Assembly (NCBI GenBank): GCA_050049775.1
Contig: JASFVP010000010.1
Location: 7,370-71,369, forward strand
DNA length: 64,000 nt
Source of the DNA: JABDQZ01 sp050049775
GTDB taxonomy: Bacteria; Pseudomonadota; Gammaproteobacteria; Chromatiales; Chromatiaceae
Direction of reading: 5' to 3'
In this document: positions 33,489-43,300 of the stretch, piece after piece
Layout: every line of letters begins with the position of its first letter
Position numbering within the stretch: the stretch's first letter is position 1
Notes under the pieces: generated by a model
Told to the model about the DNA's origin: nothing
Database searches by the model: none
The model's input: the letters and a program-made list of their open reading frames with translations, nothing else
Made by a program: the position numbers and the translations under genes

Positions 33489-35588
33489 ATGCAAATCGAT
33501 TCAGATTCGTTGATGTACAAAAAGACCGTCAGCATGCTGATTGTCAGCAACAGCGCCTCAACGGCGGACAGCTGGATCAACGTATTGCGTGACTCGGGGC
33601 TGGCGGTGCATGCCGAACGCCAGGACAACCTCAACAACTGCCACGACCGTCTGGCCGGACAACATCTCGATCTGGTGTTGTACGACCTGCAGGATGGCAA
33701 TATCGAATTTGATGCCTTCCTGGATTGCTATCGCAGCTCGGACAGTGATGCCCACATTTTGTTGCTGGCACCGGAAGTCGACAGCAGCCTGCTGACCAGG
33801 CATTTTTCTGACGGCGTGCGCGACATCATCTACAACCAGGACTTGCCACGGCTGGTGGTTGCGGTCAAACGGGAACTGATCGCTCATGAGTTACAGCATG
33901 AACTAGCGACAGTGCGGCAACAACTGACTGAATCGGAACATCGTTGCCAGACGCTGATCGAAAGCTCCGAAGAAGCCCTCGCCTATATACACGATGGCAT
34001 GCACATGCACATCAACCCGGCCTACATGGATTTGTTTGGCTACATCGACGAGGAGGAACTGGCCAGTAAACCCATACTGGATCTGATCGCCGACAAATAC
34101 CAGGGTGAATTCAAAAAGCTGTTGCGCACCATCAACAACATTACCGAAGATCGCAAGATCGAGGTGCAATGCGTCAATGCCGACGGTGTTGAATTCCATG
34201 CCCTGATGACATTTTCACCGGCGATTTATGAAGACGAACCCTGTGTGCAGGTCATGGTGCAAAACCTGGAACTGCAGCATAAGGTCCGGCTGGTCAGCGA
34301 CATGGATCCGCAGACCGGGCTCTACAGCCGTCACCACTTCATGCAGGAACTGCAGCACTATTTCACACAGAAAGACACCGGCTCCGGACCGCTGTACCTG
34401 CTTTACATCCTGGTCGACGGCTTTCAGGAAATGAAAAACCAGCATGGTCTGGTCGCCAGTGATCTGATCCTGCAGGAAATCTCCGAATTGCTCGGCGACA
34501 ACCTGTTGCCCGGCATGACCCTGTCACGTTACGGTGATCATTCCTTCACCATTGTCGCCACCGACCAGTACCTGACTGATGCCGAAGCTTTCGCACGGGC
34601 CCTGTCTGCGAAAGTGCAACAACAGGCCTTCAAAACCATCGATGGAGTGCTCAACACTACTCTGAGCATTGGCATCAGCAGCTCCGATGCACCGCAGGTG
34701 GAGAATGCCGATGAGCTGCTGAACCAGGCCTACAGCGCCTGCAACCAGATCTTCATGCACGGTGGCAACGGCGTGAAAATTCATGCGGCGGAACCGATTG
34801 CCGAACTGCCCGGTTCAGATTCAACAATCAGCGATGAAGTACATCTCAAGGAACTCATCAGTTACGCCCTGGAACACGACAAGTTCCGACTGGTTTATCA
34901 ACCAATCGTCAGCATCCAGGGTAATACGCGGGAAAATTACGCCGTCATGCTGCGCCTGCTGGATAACAATAACGAGGAAATCAGGCCTGGCATTTTCCTG
35001 CCACAGGCCAGGCAATCTGGCCAGATGGCACAGATCGACCGATGGGTGGTGCAACATGCCATCGTCGAACTGGTGCAACAACGCAGCAAGGGCAGTCGCC
35101 TGAATTTTTACGTACAGATTTCCGAAGAAGGCATCACCGACGATACCCTGCTGTTGTGGATTTGCGATTGTTTACGCGACTACAACGCCAAAGGCGCCTG
35201 GCTGACGTTCCAGTTCGACTGCAGCAATGTGCACAATCATATGCAGCAGGCGGAGAAACTCATCCAGGGTCTGAAAAAAATCAACTGCAATATCGCCATC
35301 AACGAGTTTGGCAACTGCACGCAACCCGAACAACTGCTCAAGCGCCTGCCGGTGGATACGGTGAAACTACCGGCAGAGATGATGCACGGCATTTCCGCCA
35401 ATCCACCCAATCAGCAAAAGCTGCGTGAACTCAACAAGCTGGCGCAGGCCCATGAAGTCATGACCATCGCACCCGGGGTTGAAGACGCCAACACGTTGTC
35501 GACGCTGTGGAGCATCGGCGTCAATCATATCCAGGGATTCTTTCTGCAGGAGCCGTCGGAAATCATCAATTACGATTTCCAAGCCTGA
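33489..35588 (+). CDS. FimX-like protein: REC-PAS-degenerate GGDEF-degenerate EAL
   Basis: This 699-residue protein has an N-terminal receiver-like domain (about 14-130, VSMLIVSNSASTADSW, LVLYDLQDG), a PAS domain (about 150-265), a degenerate GGDEF domain (about 275-440, where the signature reads YGDHS in TLSRYGDHSFTIV) and a degenerate EAL domain (about 455-695, where EAL is replaced by YAVML in QGNTRENYAVMLRLLD). Both catalytic motifs are lost, as in FimX, which binds c-di-GMP through the EAL fold and promotes type IV pilus twitching. The gene order with psd and the PA4958-like gene supports this. Cyclase or esterase activity is not expected. Confidence 0.85.
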   Translation: MQIDSDSLMYKKTVSMLIVSNSASTADSWINVLRDSGLAVHAERQDNLNNCHDRLAGQHLDLVLYDLQDGNIEFDAFLDCYRSSDSDAHILLLAPEVDSSLLTRHFSDGVRDIIYNQDLPRLVVAVKRELIAHELQHELATVRQQLTESEHRCQTLIESSEEALAYIHDGMHMHINPAYMDLFGYIDEEELASKPILDLIADKYQGEFKKLLRTINNITEDRKIEVQCVNADGVEFHALMTFSPAIYEDEPCVQVMVQNLELQHKVRLVSDMDPQTGLYSRHHFMQELQHYFTQKDTGSGPLYLLYILVDGFQEMKNQHGLVASDLILQEISELLGDNLLPGMTLSRYGDHSFTIVATDQYLTDAEAFARALSAKVQQQAFKTIDGVLNTTLSIGISSSDAPQVENADELLNQAYSACNQIFMHGGNGVKIHAAEPIAELPGSDSTISDEVHLKELISYALEHDKFRLVYQPIVSIQGNTRENYAVMLRLLDNNNEEIRPGIFLPQARQSGQMAQIDRWVVQHAIVELVQQRSKGSRLNFYVQISEEGITDDTLLLWICDCLRDYNAKGAWLTFQFDCSNVHNHMQQAEKLIQGLKKINCNIAINEFGNCTQPEQLLKRLPVDTVKLPAEMMHGISANPPNQQKLRELNKLAQAHEVMTIAPGVEDANTLSTLWSIGVNHIQGFFLQEPSEIINYDFQA

Positions 35589-35599
35589 GTCGAACAGTG

Positions 35600-36508
35600 T
35601 CAGGCCTTGTTGGCGATGCCGTGTGGTACATGGCCGGTCGGCACATGCTGGCTGGCAGACTCGCAATGCCCTTTCTGATCATCAAAGAAGATGTCGGCAC
35701 CAAAGGCATTGAGGAATTCGCCCTTGTCCATGCCGGCCAGAAACAGCGCTTCATCAATGCGAATATCCCAGGCACGCAGCGTGCGAATCACGCGTTCATG
35801 CGCCGGCGCACCACGCGCCGTGATCAGTGCGGTGCGAATCGGTGAGGTCTCGGCCGGCGACAGGGACTGGAACTGGTGCAGTATGGACAGAAACGCCTTG
35901 AACGGTCCGCCCGATAACGGCTGCCTGGCCGAAGCCTTTTCGGTTTCTTCAAACACTTGCAGGCCGCTGCTGCGATAAACCTTTTCCGCCTCGTCGGAAA
36001 ACAACACCGCGTCGCCATCAAAAGCAATGCGCAACTGTTCGCTGTGCGACAAAGCGCCGCTCTTGTCTTTCTTCGATGGCACGATGGTGGCCGCCGCAAT
36101 GCCGGCATCCAGTGCGTTGCCGACATCGCCCGGGTCGGCCGACAAAAACAGATGCGCCCCCAGCGCGGCCACATAGGCGAACGGGTTCTGCCCGCCGGTA
36201 AAGGCGGCGCGCGTGATATTGAGTTTATGATGTTCGATCGAGTTGAATACGCGCAAGCCGGTATCGGCCGAATTACGTGACAGCAAAATCACTTCGACCA
36301 GCGCCTTGCCCTGGAAGATGGAATTCAGCGCCAGCAGCTTTTTCACCAGTGGAAACGCCACACCAGGTTCGAGTGGCACATCCTCGTGTTCAATCTGGTA
36401 CTGGCAGTAAGCCGCTATACCCTGTTCGACAAAAATATTGTGGGATTCGTCCAGGTCAAACAGCGCTCTGGATGAGATGGCGACGACAAGCTTGGGTATG
36501 GTCTGCAT
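35600..36508 (-). CDS. 5'-nucleotidase, cN-I/NT5C1-like
   Basis: This 302-residue cytosolic protein has ISSRALFDLDESHNIF near the start, a HAD-type DxD-like nucleophile region, DGDAVLFSDEAEKVY, and FLAGMDKGEFLNAFGADIFFDDQ near the end. These match the PF06189-type 5'-nucleotidases, which dephosphorylate nucleoside monophosphates. It is convergent with fimX, ending 12 bp away. Substrate preference is not determinable from the sequence. Confidence 0.88.
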   Translation of the reverse strand: MQTIPKLVVAISSRALFDLDESHNIFVEQGIAAYCQYQIEHEDVPLEPGVAFPLVKKLLALNSIFQGKALVEVILLSRNSADTGLRVFNSIEHHKLNITRAAFTGGQNPFAYVAALGAHLFLSADPGDVGNALDAGIAAATIVPSKKDKSGALSHSEQLRIAFDGDAVLFSDEAEKVYRSSGLQVFEETEKASARQPLSGGPFKAFLSILHQFQSLSPAETSPIRTALITARGAPAHERVIRTLRAWDIRIDEALFLAGMDKGEFLNAFGADIFFDDQKGHCESASQHVPTGHVPHGIANKA

Positions 36509-36546
36509 TAATCCCGGAATTTCTGGCGCATCCGGATGAAACCGCT

Positions 36547-37038
36547 TTACCAGGGCATGAAACTGTTCATGAACGACATCGGGCGGGTGATGTTGCGGTT
36601 CATGTGGGTGAAGTCACGACCGATGTTGTGGGTGGCGAGCGTCATGGATGTCAGGGAACGCTCCATGGAATCGATGTTGGTCAGCATCGGCTCGAGTGTG
36701 CTGACTTTTTTGTTCATCGATTCAACACTGACCGCCATGGTGCGCACATTGGCCGACAGCTGTCCCATGTTATCCGAAACCGATTGCATGTTGCTGGCCA
36801 GCACGGTCATATTGGTATCAACACTGATGGCCAGATAGTGCACGTCCTTGGCCAGATTGAAAATCAGGTAAAAGCCGTAAGATGCCAGAATGATGAAGGC
36901 GAACAGCGATGGATAAACAATCAATTCCCAACGGCGCGCACTGGATTCAAAAACAGCAGCCAGTCGATCGTTTGAGGCGGCTACCGGATGTAATTCAGCT
37001 TGCTCCGGCGCATTTTCCTGGGTCTTGATGTCTGTCAT
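36547..37038 (-). CDS. Membrane-anchored coiled-coil protein
   Basis: This 163-residue protein starts at 37038 (MTDIKTQ). It has a soluble N-terminal part, one membrane helix (about 41-62, ELIVYPSLFAFIILASYGFYLIF) and then a heptad-rich segment of about 80 residues (SMNKKVSTLEPMLTNIDSMERSL) ending SFMPW. It is chemoreceptor-like in shape but has no signalling motif. I recognise no family. An ATG at 37056 is possible. About 270 bp of AT-rich sequence without a convincing gene lie between it and the next gene. Confidence 0.68.
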   Translation of the reverse strand: MTDIKTQENAPEQAELHPVAASNDRLAAVFESSARRWELIVYPSLFAFIILASYGFYLIFNLAKDVHYLAISVDTNMTVLASNMQSVSDNMGQLSANVRTMAVSVESMNKKVSTLEPMLTNIDSMERSLTSMTLATHNIGRDFTHMNRNITRPMSFMNSFMPW

Positions 37039-37305
37039 AGGTCTGTCCAATCTCAAACTTCGAGTTATTTACTGTTGTTGGCTTCGCTGCTTTGAGCCGG
37101 GCAAGTATACATAAATTCCGATCCGGAAAGTATGACATTTGTCGCTTATTCAGAAGCGGCAAACTCAATTGCGAATTATCAATTCAATCCGGCAAATCAC
37201 TACAGGCATTTGCATGCAACCGGATCTTTACGACAAACGGCTTCAACAACACAACATTAATAGCTGATTTTTATTAACTTTACAAATTAAAGTTGTAATG
37301 CCGTT

Positions 37306-38196
37306 TTACTGCGGGGAGTTTTGAATGACTTCGATGGAGCTCAATACCTGACGAAGCTGTTCCGCCTGTTCCTGCTTGCCCTGTTGCATCAACAGGTCTG
37401 CCGCCTGGCGATACATGTCAGCGGCAGACGACAACTCGCCCTGGGTACTGAGCAGGTTACCCAGTTCACCATAGCCATCCGGGCTATTCGGATGTTGGCG
37501 GATGTAATCCTGGTATAAAGACTTTGCAGTTTGCAGATCATCATTCCAGTAAGCCCTTCTGGCTTGCTGTAACAGCTCTTCAGCTGCAGGCGAGCTTATT
37601 TCAGCGGAGCTGTCCTGCAGCGGATCACGAAACTGGAATTCGCCTTCGCGAGCAAAACCGGTATCGGGAATCGCCGCTGCCATCTCATTCTGCAGCGGCT
37701 CGCTCGGCTGGGCGATTTCAGGTTCGGTTTCGTTCACCGTCACGGAGATTGATTCGTCTGCATCAGCCGGGGCGGCCTGCGCCTGGCTCGGCTCTGGTGA
37801 TTCAGGTGGTTCCACAACATCACTTGTTGCGGTTTCAACACTGGATTCAACTTCTGGCTGAACCGCCTCTACCTCAGATGCGCCAGCTGTCTCGGCTTGC
37901 TCTGTTTCCGGAACAACCAGTTCCGGTGGTGGCTGCGCCGCCTCCCGATGCAGAATCTGCTGCAATGCAACCGGCATCTGTTCGTCATCCGCATCTGCGT
38001 TCGGTTGTTCGCTTCCAGCAACCGCAGTATCTGCTTGTGCTGCTGGCTGCGCTTCAGTCGTGTCGCTCTCGGTAATGATTTCCGGGTCCGGTTCAATGCC
38101 GAATATCGGCCCGCGAAACACAATGGCAATCAGCAAAAACACCAGCAAGGTGATGACCACGGTGTGACACAGCAGCCAATGCAAAAAACGTCTCAT
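37306..38196 (-). CDS. TPR protein with acidic low-complexity middle
   Basis: This 296-residue protein has an N-terminal membrane helix (about 8-28), an acidic, Glu/Ala/Pro-rich stretch (about 35-185) and a C-terminal pair of TPR-type helices (AEELLQQARRAYWNDDLQTAKSL, SPDGYGELGNLLSTQGELSSAADMYRQA). The acidic part is expected to be extended and lies in the periplasm. I recognise no named family. It follows the ParA-like ATPase by 21 bp on the same strand. Confidence 0.7.
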   Translation of the reverse strand: MRRFLHWLLCHTVVITLLVFLLIAIVFRGPIFGIEPDPEIITESDTTEAQPAAQADTAVAGSEQPNADADDEQMPVALQQILHREAAQPPPELVVPETEQAETAGASEVEAVQPEVESSVETATSDVVEPPESPEPSQAQAAPADADESISVTVNETEPEIAQPSEPLQNEMAAAIPDTGFAREGEFQFRDPLQDSSAEISSPAAEELLQQARRAYWNDDLQTAKSLYQDYIRQHPNSPDGYGELGNLLSTQGELSSAADMYRQAADLLMQQGKQEQAEQLRQVLSSIEVIQNSPQ

Positions 38197-38217
38197 GCGA
38201 TGACTCCTTCAGCCGGA

Positions 38218-38856
38218 CTAGCCGGACACCAGTTCGGGATACAGCAGCGCCGCCAGTGAGTTCCATTCACGCGTGCCCTTGCTGCGCGGGTCCAGCTCAA
38301 ACACCGCCAGCCCTTCACTGAAAGAACGGCGGAACACCGTACGTTGGCACAGCCGCGGGCGTAAAAAGTGGATGTGCTGCAGCGATACCAGCGCCGCGGC
38401 GGCTTCATCGGATTCGCGCACAGCCTGATGGGTGTCGGCGCGGTTAATGAATCCCATCATCGGCGGCATACTCTCGGCGCCACGCACCGACGCGACAAAA
38501 CGGATGAAACGCTGTGTCGACCAGATGTCCGCCTGGCTGGGCGGCACCGGCACCACAATACGATCGGCCAGACTGATGGCTTTTTTCATGCTTTCGATGT
38601 CGGCGGTGCCGATATCAATCAAGACCTCATCGGCATCCTGCATCAGCTCTTCACGCAAGGCGGTCTTGCCCTTGACACGAATACCCGGCTCGTAGCGCTC
38701 CTCGTTGCGGACTTCAGCCACGTCGGACAGCGTCGCCTGCGGATCGACGTCAATCGCCAGAACATTCTGACCCGCCATCGACAGCCAGACAGCCAGGTTG
38801 AATGTTACCGTACTTTTGCCGGAACCACCTTTGAGACTGCCAACCACTGTTATCAT
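38218..38856 (-). CDS. ParA/MinD-family ATPase
   Basis: This 212-residue protein has the deviant Walker A GSLKGGSGKST (6-16), the second conserved segment DVDPQATLSD, and Walker B-type DEVLIDIGTAD. It is short for a chromosomal ParA and has no neighbouring ParB or parS-like repeat, so it is more likely an orphan positioning ATPase than a partition protein. It lies downstream of the two exported FRP-motif proteins and upstream of the TPR protein, probably in the same transcript. Confidence 0.85.
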   Translation of the reverse strand: MITVVGSLKGGSGKSTVTFNLAVWLSMAGQNVLAIDVDPQATLSDVAEVRNEERYEPGIRVKGKTALREELMQDADEVLIDIGTADIESMKKAISLADRIVVPVPPSQADIWSTQRFIRFVASVRGAESMPPMMGFINRADTHQAVRESDEAAAALVSLQHIHFLRPRLCQRTVFRRSFSEGLAVFELDPRSKGTREWNSLAALLYPELVSG

Positions 38857-38877
38857 GTTATCCCCGTGATGAAAAAA

Positions 38878-39804
38878 TCAGAAAGTGGTATCCACTGGCC
38901 GGAACGACCATTGCTCCCAAGGGTTGTCGGCAATCTTGTTGAATGCCGGATTGCGGTTTTCCGCGACCTTGTAAGCCACCGGCAGCACCTTCTGCGGTTC
39001 GGCCGGCTGCCTCGGCTGGTTGTTAAAGCGCGGGTCCGGCCGGAAGCGATATTGTTGCGCTGACAACAGGCGTTGTTGACGCTGCTGGAACAACTCACGC
39101 ATCCGTTGTTGTGGATTGCTTTGGACAGGCGACCGGGTTTGCACGGCAGCTTCGGTGCGCTGATAAGCGGAATGCTGTGGATGCACCGGCTTTTTCAGGT
39201 TATCCGTGAACTGCACGCGACGCACATTACGCGTGTCCGGGCGATAACGAAAGCTGGCGGTATCTGCATAGGCGCTCGTCTCGGCCACATAATCCTGCTC
39301 GTACTGCTCATTTGAAATCTGGCTGGCATAGTGGTTAATGCTTTGACCGTAACGATAGGAAACGCGGTTGGCTTGCATCGGTCGCTGTTGCGGCTGTGGT
39401 CCCCAGCCGTATTGTCTGGCAAATGCCGGCAGCCGGGCAGACGCTGGCGCGCTGACACGCCTTGTCATTTGCTGTGGCATGACAACCGGCCAGCCACGCA
39501 GTTGCCAGGATTGTGGCTGATTATAGCCAGCTGCATACACCGGCAGCGCCGAACGGGCATAAGGATGCGCGTAGGCCATGGCCGGTGGCGCGTAACGCGG
39601 CCACTGCGGCATCATCGCCGCCTGGGCAGGATGATTGTTGAGAGGACGAAAACGGTACTGGGACAGGTTATCGGCGACATTCGCCGGCAAGCGATAATAG
39701 CCAGGATAGGACGCGGCTGTTGCCGGAGTGACTGCCGCCAGCCCCAGACCGCTGGCAATCATGAACCTGTACAGTCGTTTCAGGAACATTGCTTGATACA
39801 TCAT
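38878..39804 (-). CDS. Exported Tyr/Gln/Pro-rich protein with FRP motifs
   Basis: This 308-residue protein starts at 39804, where GGGGAG stands 6 nt upstream (MMYQAMFLKRLYRFM then a signal peptide ending TPATAAS). The mature part is Tyr-, Gln-, Pro- and Arg-rich and has a recurring motif of aromatic residue then FRP or YRP: SQYRFRPLNN, ASFRYRPDTRN, AQQYRFRPDPRFN and QWSFRPVD. I do not recognise a family. It is not a canonical envelope enzyme; structural or adhesive function is possible. It starts 72 bp downstream of the stop of the 148-residue exported protein. Confidence 0.7.
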   Translation of the reverse strand: MMYQAMFLKRLYRFMIASGLGLAAVTPATAASYPGYYRLPANVADNLSQYRFRPLNNHPAQAAMMPQWPRYAPPAMAYAHPYARSALPVYAAGYNQPQSWQLRGWPVVMPQQMTRRVSAPASARLPAFARQYGWGPQPQQRPMQANRVSYRYGQSINHYASQISNEQYEQDYVAETSAYADTASFRYRPDTRNVRRVQFTDNLKKPVHPQHSAYQRTEAAVQTRSPVQSNPQQRMRELFQQRQQRLLSAQQYRFRPDPRFNNQPRQPAEPQKVLPVAYKVAENRNPAFNKIADNPWEQWSFRPVDTTF

Positions 39805-39875
39805 TAAAGTCTCCCCTTTAAAAAAACCGGACCAGGTCCGGATCACTTCCAGATACTGCTTGTACTGCTAATACA

Positions 39876-40322
39876 TCAGGGTATGTACGGGATAAAAATT
39901 CCCGGTGGACTCAGCATTGGCGCCCGGTACTGATAGTGCTGGTATTGCGGTTGACGGAATACCGGCGCCACTGGCGGGTCCTCGATTTTTATTATTTTTT
40001 TTTCCTTTTTCTCTTCCCTTGGCCTGAATTTCCAGACCTGTTGCTGTCGTCCGTACCTTTTGCCGGGACGAAACGTCATTTCAGCTTCGCTCTCGACCGG
40101 TTCAGACGACCAGCGGTAACGGTAAGGCGACGCCTCCGGCTCGACCTCGGTCTCGGGCGGCTGGTAGGCATAACGGCCGTTTTTCACCAGCTGCCCCGGA
40201 CCACTGAACATAATCGAACCAAACTCGTCATACATCGAGTACTCGATAATCTCCTGCGTTGCAGCAATGCGGCAAAACAACAACATCAGCAAATAGAGAC
40301 ATATTTTGGCCGATCGCCTCAT
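39876..40322 (-). CDS. Small exported protein with FRP motifs
   Basis: This 148-residue protein has a signal peptide (MRRSAKICLYLLMLLFCRIAA) and the same motif as its downstream neighbour: EMTFRPGKRYG and VWKFRPREEK, plus SPYRYRW. An internal EEKKEKKIIKIED stretch is strongly charged; the tail is Tyr/Pro-rich. It is separated from the 308-residue protein by 71 bp. No family is recognised; the shared motif suggests the two proteins act together. Confidence 0.68.
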   Translation of the reverse strand: MRRSAKICLYLLMLLFCRIAATQEIIEYSMYDEFGSIMFSGPGQLVKNGRYAYQPPETEVEPEASPYRYRWSSEPVESEAEMTFRPGKRYGRQQQVWKFRPREEKKEKKIIKIEDPPVAPVFRQPQYQHYQYRAPMLSPPGIFIPYIP

Positions 40323-40345
40323 TCCCCAGACTCACCTCTTTACCC

Positions 40346-40357
40346 TACCTATAGGTA
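40346..40357. promoter_or_regulatory. Perfect 12-bp palindrome before the small exported protein
   Basis: TACCTATAGGTA is an exact palindrome at 40346-40357, about 24 bp upstream of the ATG at 40322, inside a longer inverted repeat (CTTTACC at 40338-40344, GGTAAAG at 40354-40360). On the minus strand it contains TATAGG, which could serve as a -10. It has the size of a dimer-binding site; the regulator is unknown. Confidence 0.4.
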
Positions 40358-40395
40358 AAGGATAGTCTGACTTCATACTTTTCCTATATAAATCA

Positions 40396-43300
40396 CTAAT
40401 TTAAACCTGATTTATTATCCAAATCCGTCATACTCTTGAGCTTGATACCCCTGCGACCTACAGGTTTTTTCTGCACGGCCAGACCAAAGCCATTGAGTTT
40501 GTTCGGCTTGATACCGTTGAGCGGTGTTTTATGGCCATTCTGCGCAGCCTGCTGCGGCTTGTCCTCTACCGGTGTATCCGCCTTTTTCTCAACGATATTC
40601 TCCGCGCTGGTTTTTTTACTGACCGTTTTCTTACCAACCGGTTTCCTGGCGGTCGGTTTGCGGCTGGTGGTTTTCTTCCTGCCCGCTGCGGGTGTCTTTT
40701 TCGAAACCGTCTTCTTGGCCGTTTTTTTGCGGGCACTTTTGGCCGCGACCTTTTTCTTGCTGGCGGCTTTTTTCGTGACGGTCTTGCTGGTGGCCGCCTT
40801 GTTCACTGTGTCAGCCGGCACTGCTGCCGCCTGGTTGACGGCATTTTGTGGTCCACCTGCCGAGCCACCAGCGCCACCCAGCGGTCCGGTGGTGCCACTG
40901 CTGGAATTGCCCGGGCCGCCGATTCCCCCGCTACCTGGACCCGCACCCGGATCAGGCTCGTCTGACGGACCATCGGCAACAGCGACTTTTTTCTTCTTCG
41001 GCAACAGTTGCAGCAATAACAGACCGATACCGCGCACCGCATAAAAAGTAAACAGCAAAACCGCGATCACCTTGCCCCAGATGCGCAGCAACAACGGCAT
41101 CGCATGGGCCGGCTTTTGCGGCTGGCGCGCCGGCTTTTTCTGTTTGCGCTTGCCCATGATCTCGGTCATCGGAATGCTTTCACCCGGTGGCATGCCGGCA
41201 GCCGCGACTTCGATCAGCGAATCGCTGGCCTTGATACAACCCAGCGGAATCACGATCAGCGTCAGGATGGTTGAGACCATGACGCCTGAAGCCAGTGAAA
41301 TCGCCATGCCCTGGAAAATCGGGTCAAAGAAAATCACCGACGAGCCACACACCAGCGCCAGTGCCGTAATCATGATCGGCCGGGTCCTGGTTTTGCAGGC
41401 CAGGATCACGGCTTCGGTGACCGGTGTGCCCTTTTGCACTTCGTGGATTGAAAAATCCACCAGCAGAATCGAGTTGCGCACAATGATGCCGGCCAGCGCA
41501 ATCCAGCCGATCATGGAAGTGGCGGTAAATTCACCACCCCAACCCATCTGGAAAAACAGCATGTGCGCCGGGATGATGCCGAGCAGGGTCAGCGGGATCG
41601 GCGCCATGATCAAGGCCGGAATGCGGAAATTGCCGAACTCCCACACCACCAGGATGTAAATCACCACCAGCGCCACGCCAAAGGCTTTGCCCATATCGCG
41701 GAAGGTCTCGAACGTCACCGTCCACTCGCCGGTCCATTCAATCGCACTGCGATGATCGTTCTCCGGTGTGTCGAACCAGTTGATGCTGCCCGCATCGGTG
41801 CCGAGTTTCACACCATCCGGCGTCACATATTCCGCCGCCTTGAGGGCGTCCTGTACCTGGAACATGCCATACACCGGCGCACCGAGTTCACCACCGACAT
41901 CCGCCGTGACATATTCGACCGGACGCAAGTCCTTGTGGTAGATGATGTCTTCTTCCTGCACCAGCTGGAATTCGCCGAGTTCACGCAACGGCAGCGTCTG
42001 GCCGTTTTTGGAATGAATCGGCAGGTCGCCGAGGCGGGTGATCTGCGAACGTTCGGCCAACGGGACCTGGATCAGGATATTGACCGGCTCGTGGCCGGCA
42101 TGTTGCTTGACATCGCCGAGCATGACACCGCCCAGCGCCATCGACAGGTTGCGGTTAATGGTGTCAACCGAAATGCCACGGCGCGAGGCTTTCTCGTTAT
42201 CGACCTTGAAACGCCAGTAGTCGTACGGATCGCGGATGTAATTATCGACATCACGCAGGCTCTCGGCTTCCTCGAACAGGCGCGTCAAATCCTGCGCCAC
42301 CTGTTTGCGCGTCGGGTTGTCAGGTCCATGCACCTCGGCAACCACCGATTGCAATACCGGTGGCCCCGGCGGCATTTCCACCACGGCGAATTTGACGCCG
42401 GTGCCTTCAACAATCGGCTGTAACAGTTCACGTGCCTGCACGGCAATTTCGTGGCTGGAGCGAGCCCGCTCGTGTTTGTCGAGCAGCTGCACCTGCAGTT
42501 CCGCCTGCCAGGATTCCTTGCGCAAATAGTAGTGCCGCACCATGCCGTTGAAATCAAAAGGCTTGGCGGTGCCGGCATAAACCTGTACTGCGGTGACTTC
42601 CGGCAGCTTGCGGATTTTGCGTGCCATCTGGTGGGCCATGTTGGCGGTGGTCGGCAAAGCCGAGCCTTCCGGCAAATCCAGCACCACGGAAAATTCCGGC
42701 TTGTTGTCGAGCGGCAGCATTTTCACCGCCACCCAGTTGAAATAGAAAAACGAACAGGTGACCAGGAAAAAGCCCCACATGCCGAGACTGAACAGGCGCT
42801 GCTTGCTGCGGCTTTCGATCAGCGGCTCAAGAAGGCGGCGGTACATGCGTTCGAGTTTTTCCGACTCGGCGTGCTCGCGCTCCTCTGCCTGTTCGAGGAA
42901 ACGCATCGATGGCCGCAGCCATTTCGAGATCGCCAGCCACGGCGTGAACACAAAGGCGGCAAACAGCGAGATGGCCATTGCTACCGAGCCCAGCACCGGA
43001 ATCGGTTCCATGTACGGCCCCATCATACCTGTAACATAACCCATCGGCAGCAGTGCGCCGATCACGGTCAGGGTGGCCAGGATTGTGGGGTTGCCGACTT
43101 CGCGTACCGCGTCGATGGCGGTGGGCGTATCGGTCTTGCCGGCTTCCAGCCAGCGCCGGTAAATGTTCTCGACCACGACGATAGCGTCGTCGACCAGGAT
43201 GCCGATCGAGAAAATCAGTGCAAACAGGCTGACGCGGTCCACCGTGTAACCCATGAGCCAGGCGCCAAAGATGGTCATGAGCAAGACCACCGGAATCACC

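Noticed and set aside
37092..37277. 61-residue plus-strand frame between the coiled-coil and TPR genes
   Set aside because: The region is AT-rich, the peptide has no motif and no ribosome site; treated as non-coding.
38218..38856. ParA-like ATPase as CpaE/TadZ of the Tad system or as a partition ATPase
   Set aside because: It is 16 kb from the tad locus, lacks the receiver-like N-terminus typical of CpaE/TadZ, and has no ParB or parS-like repeat next to it.
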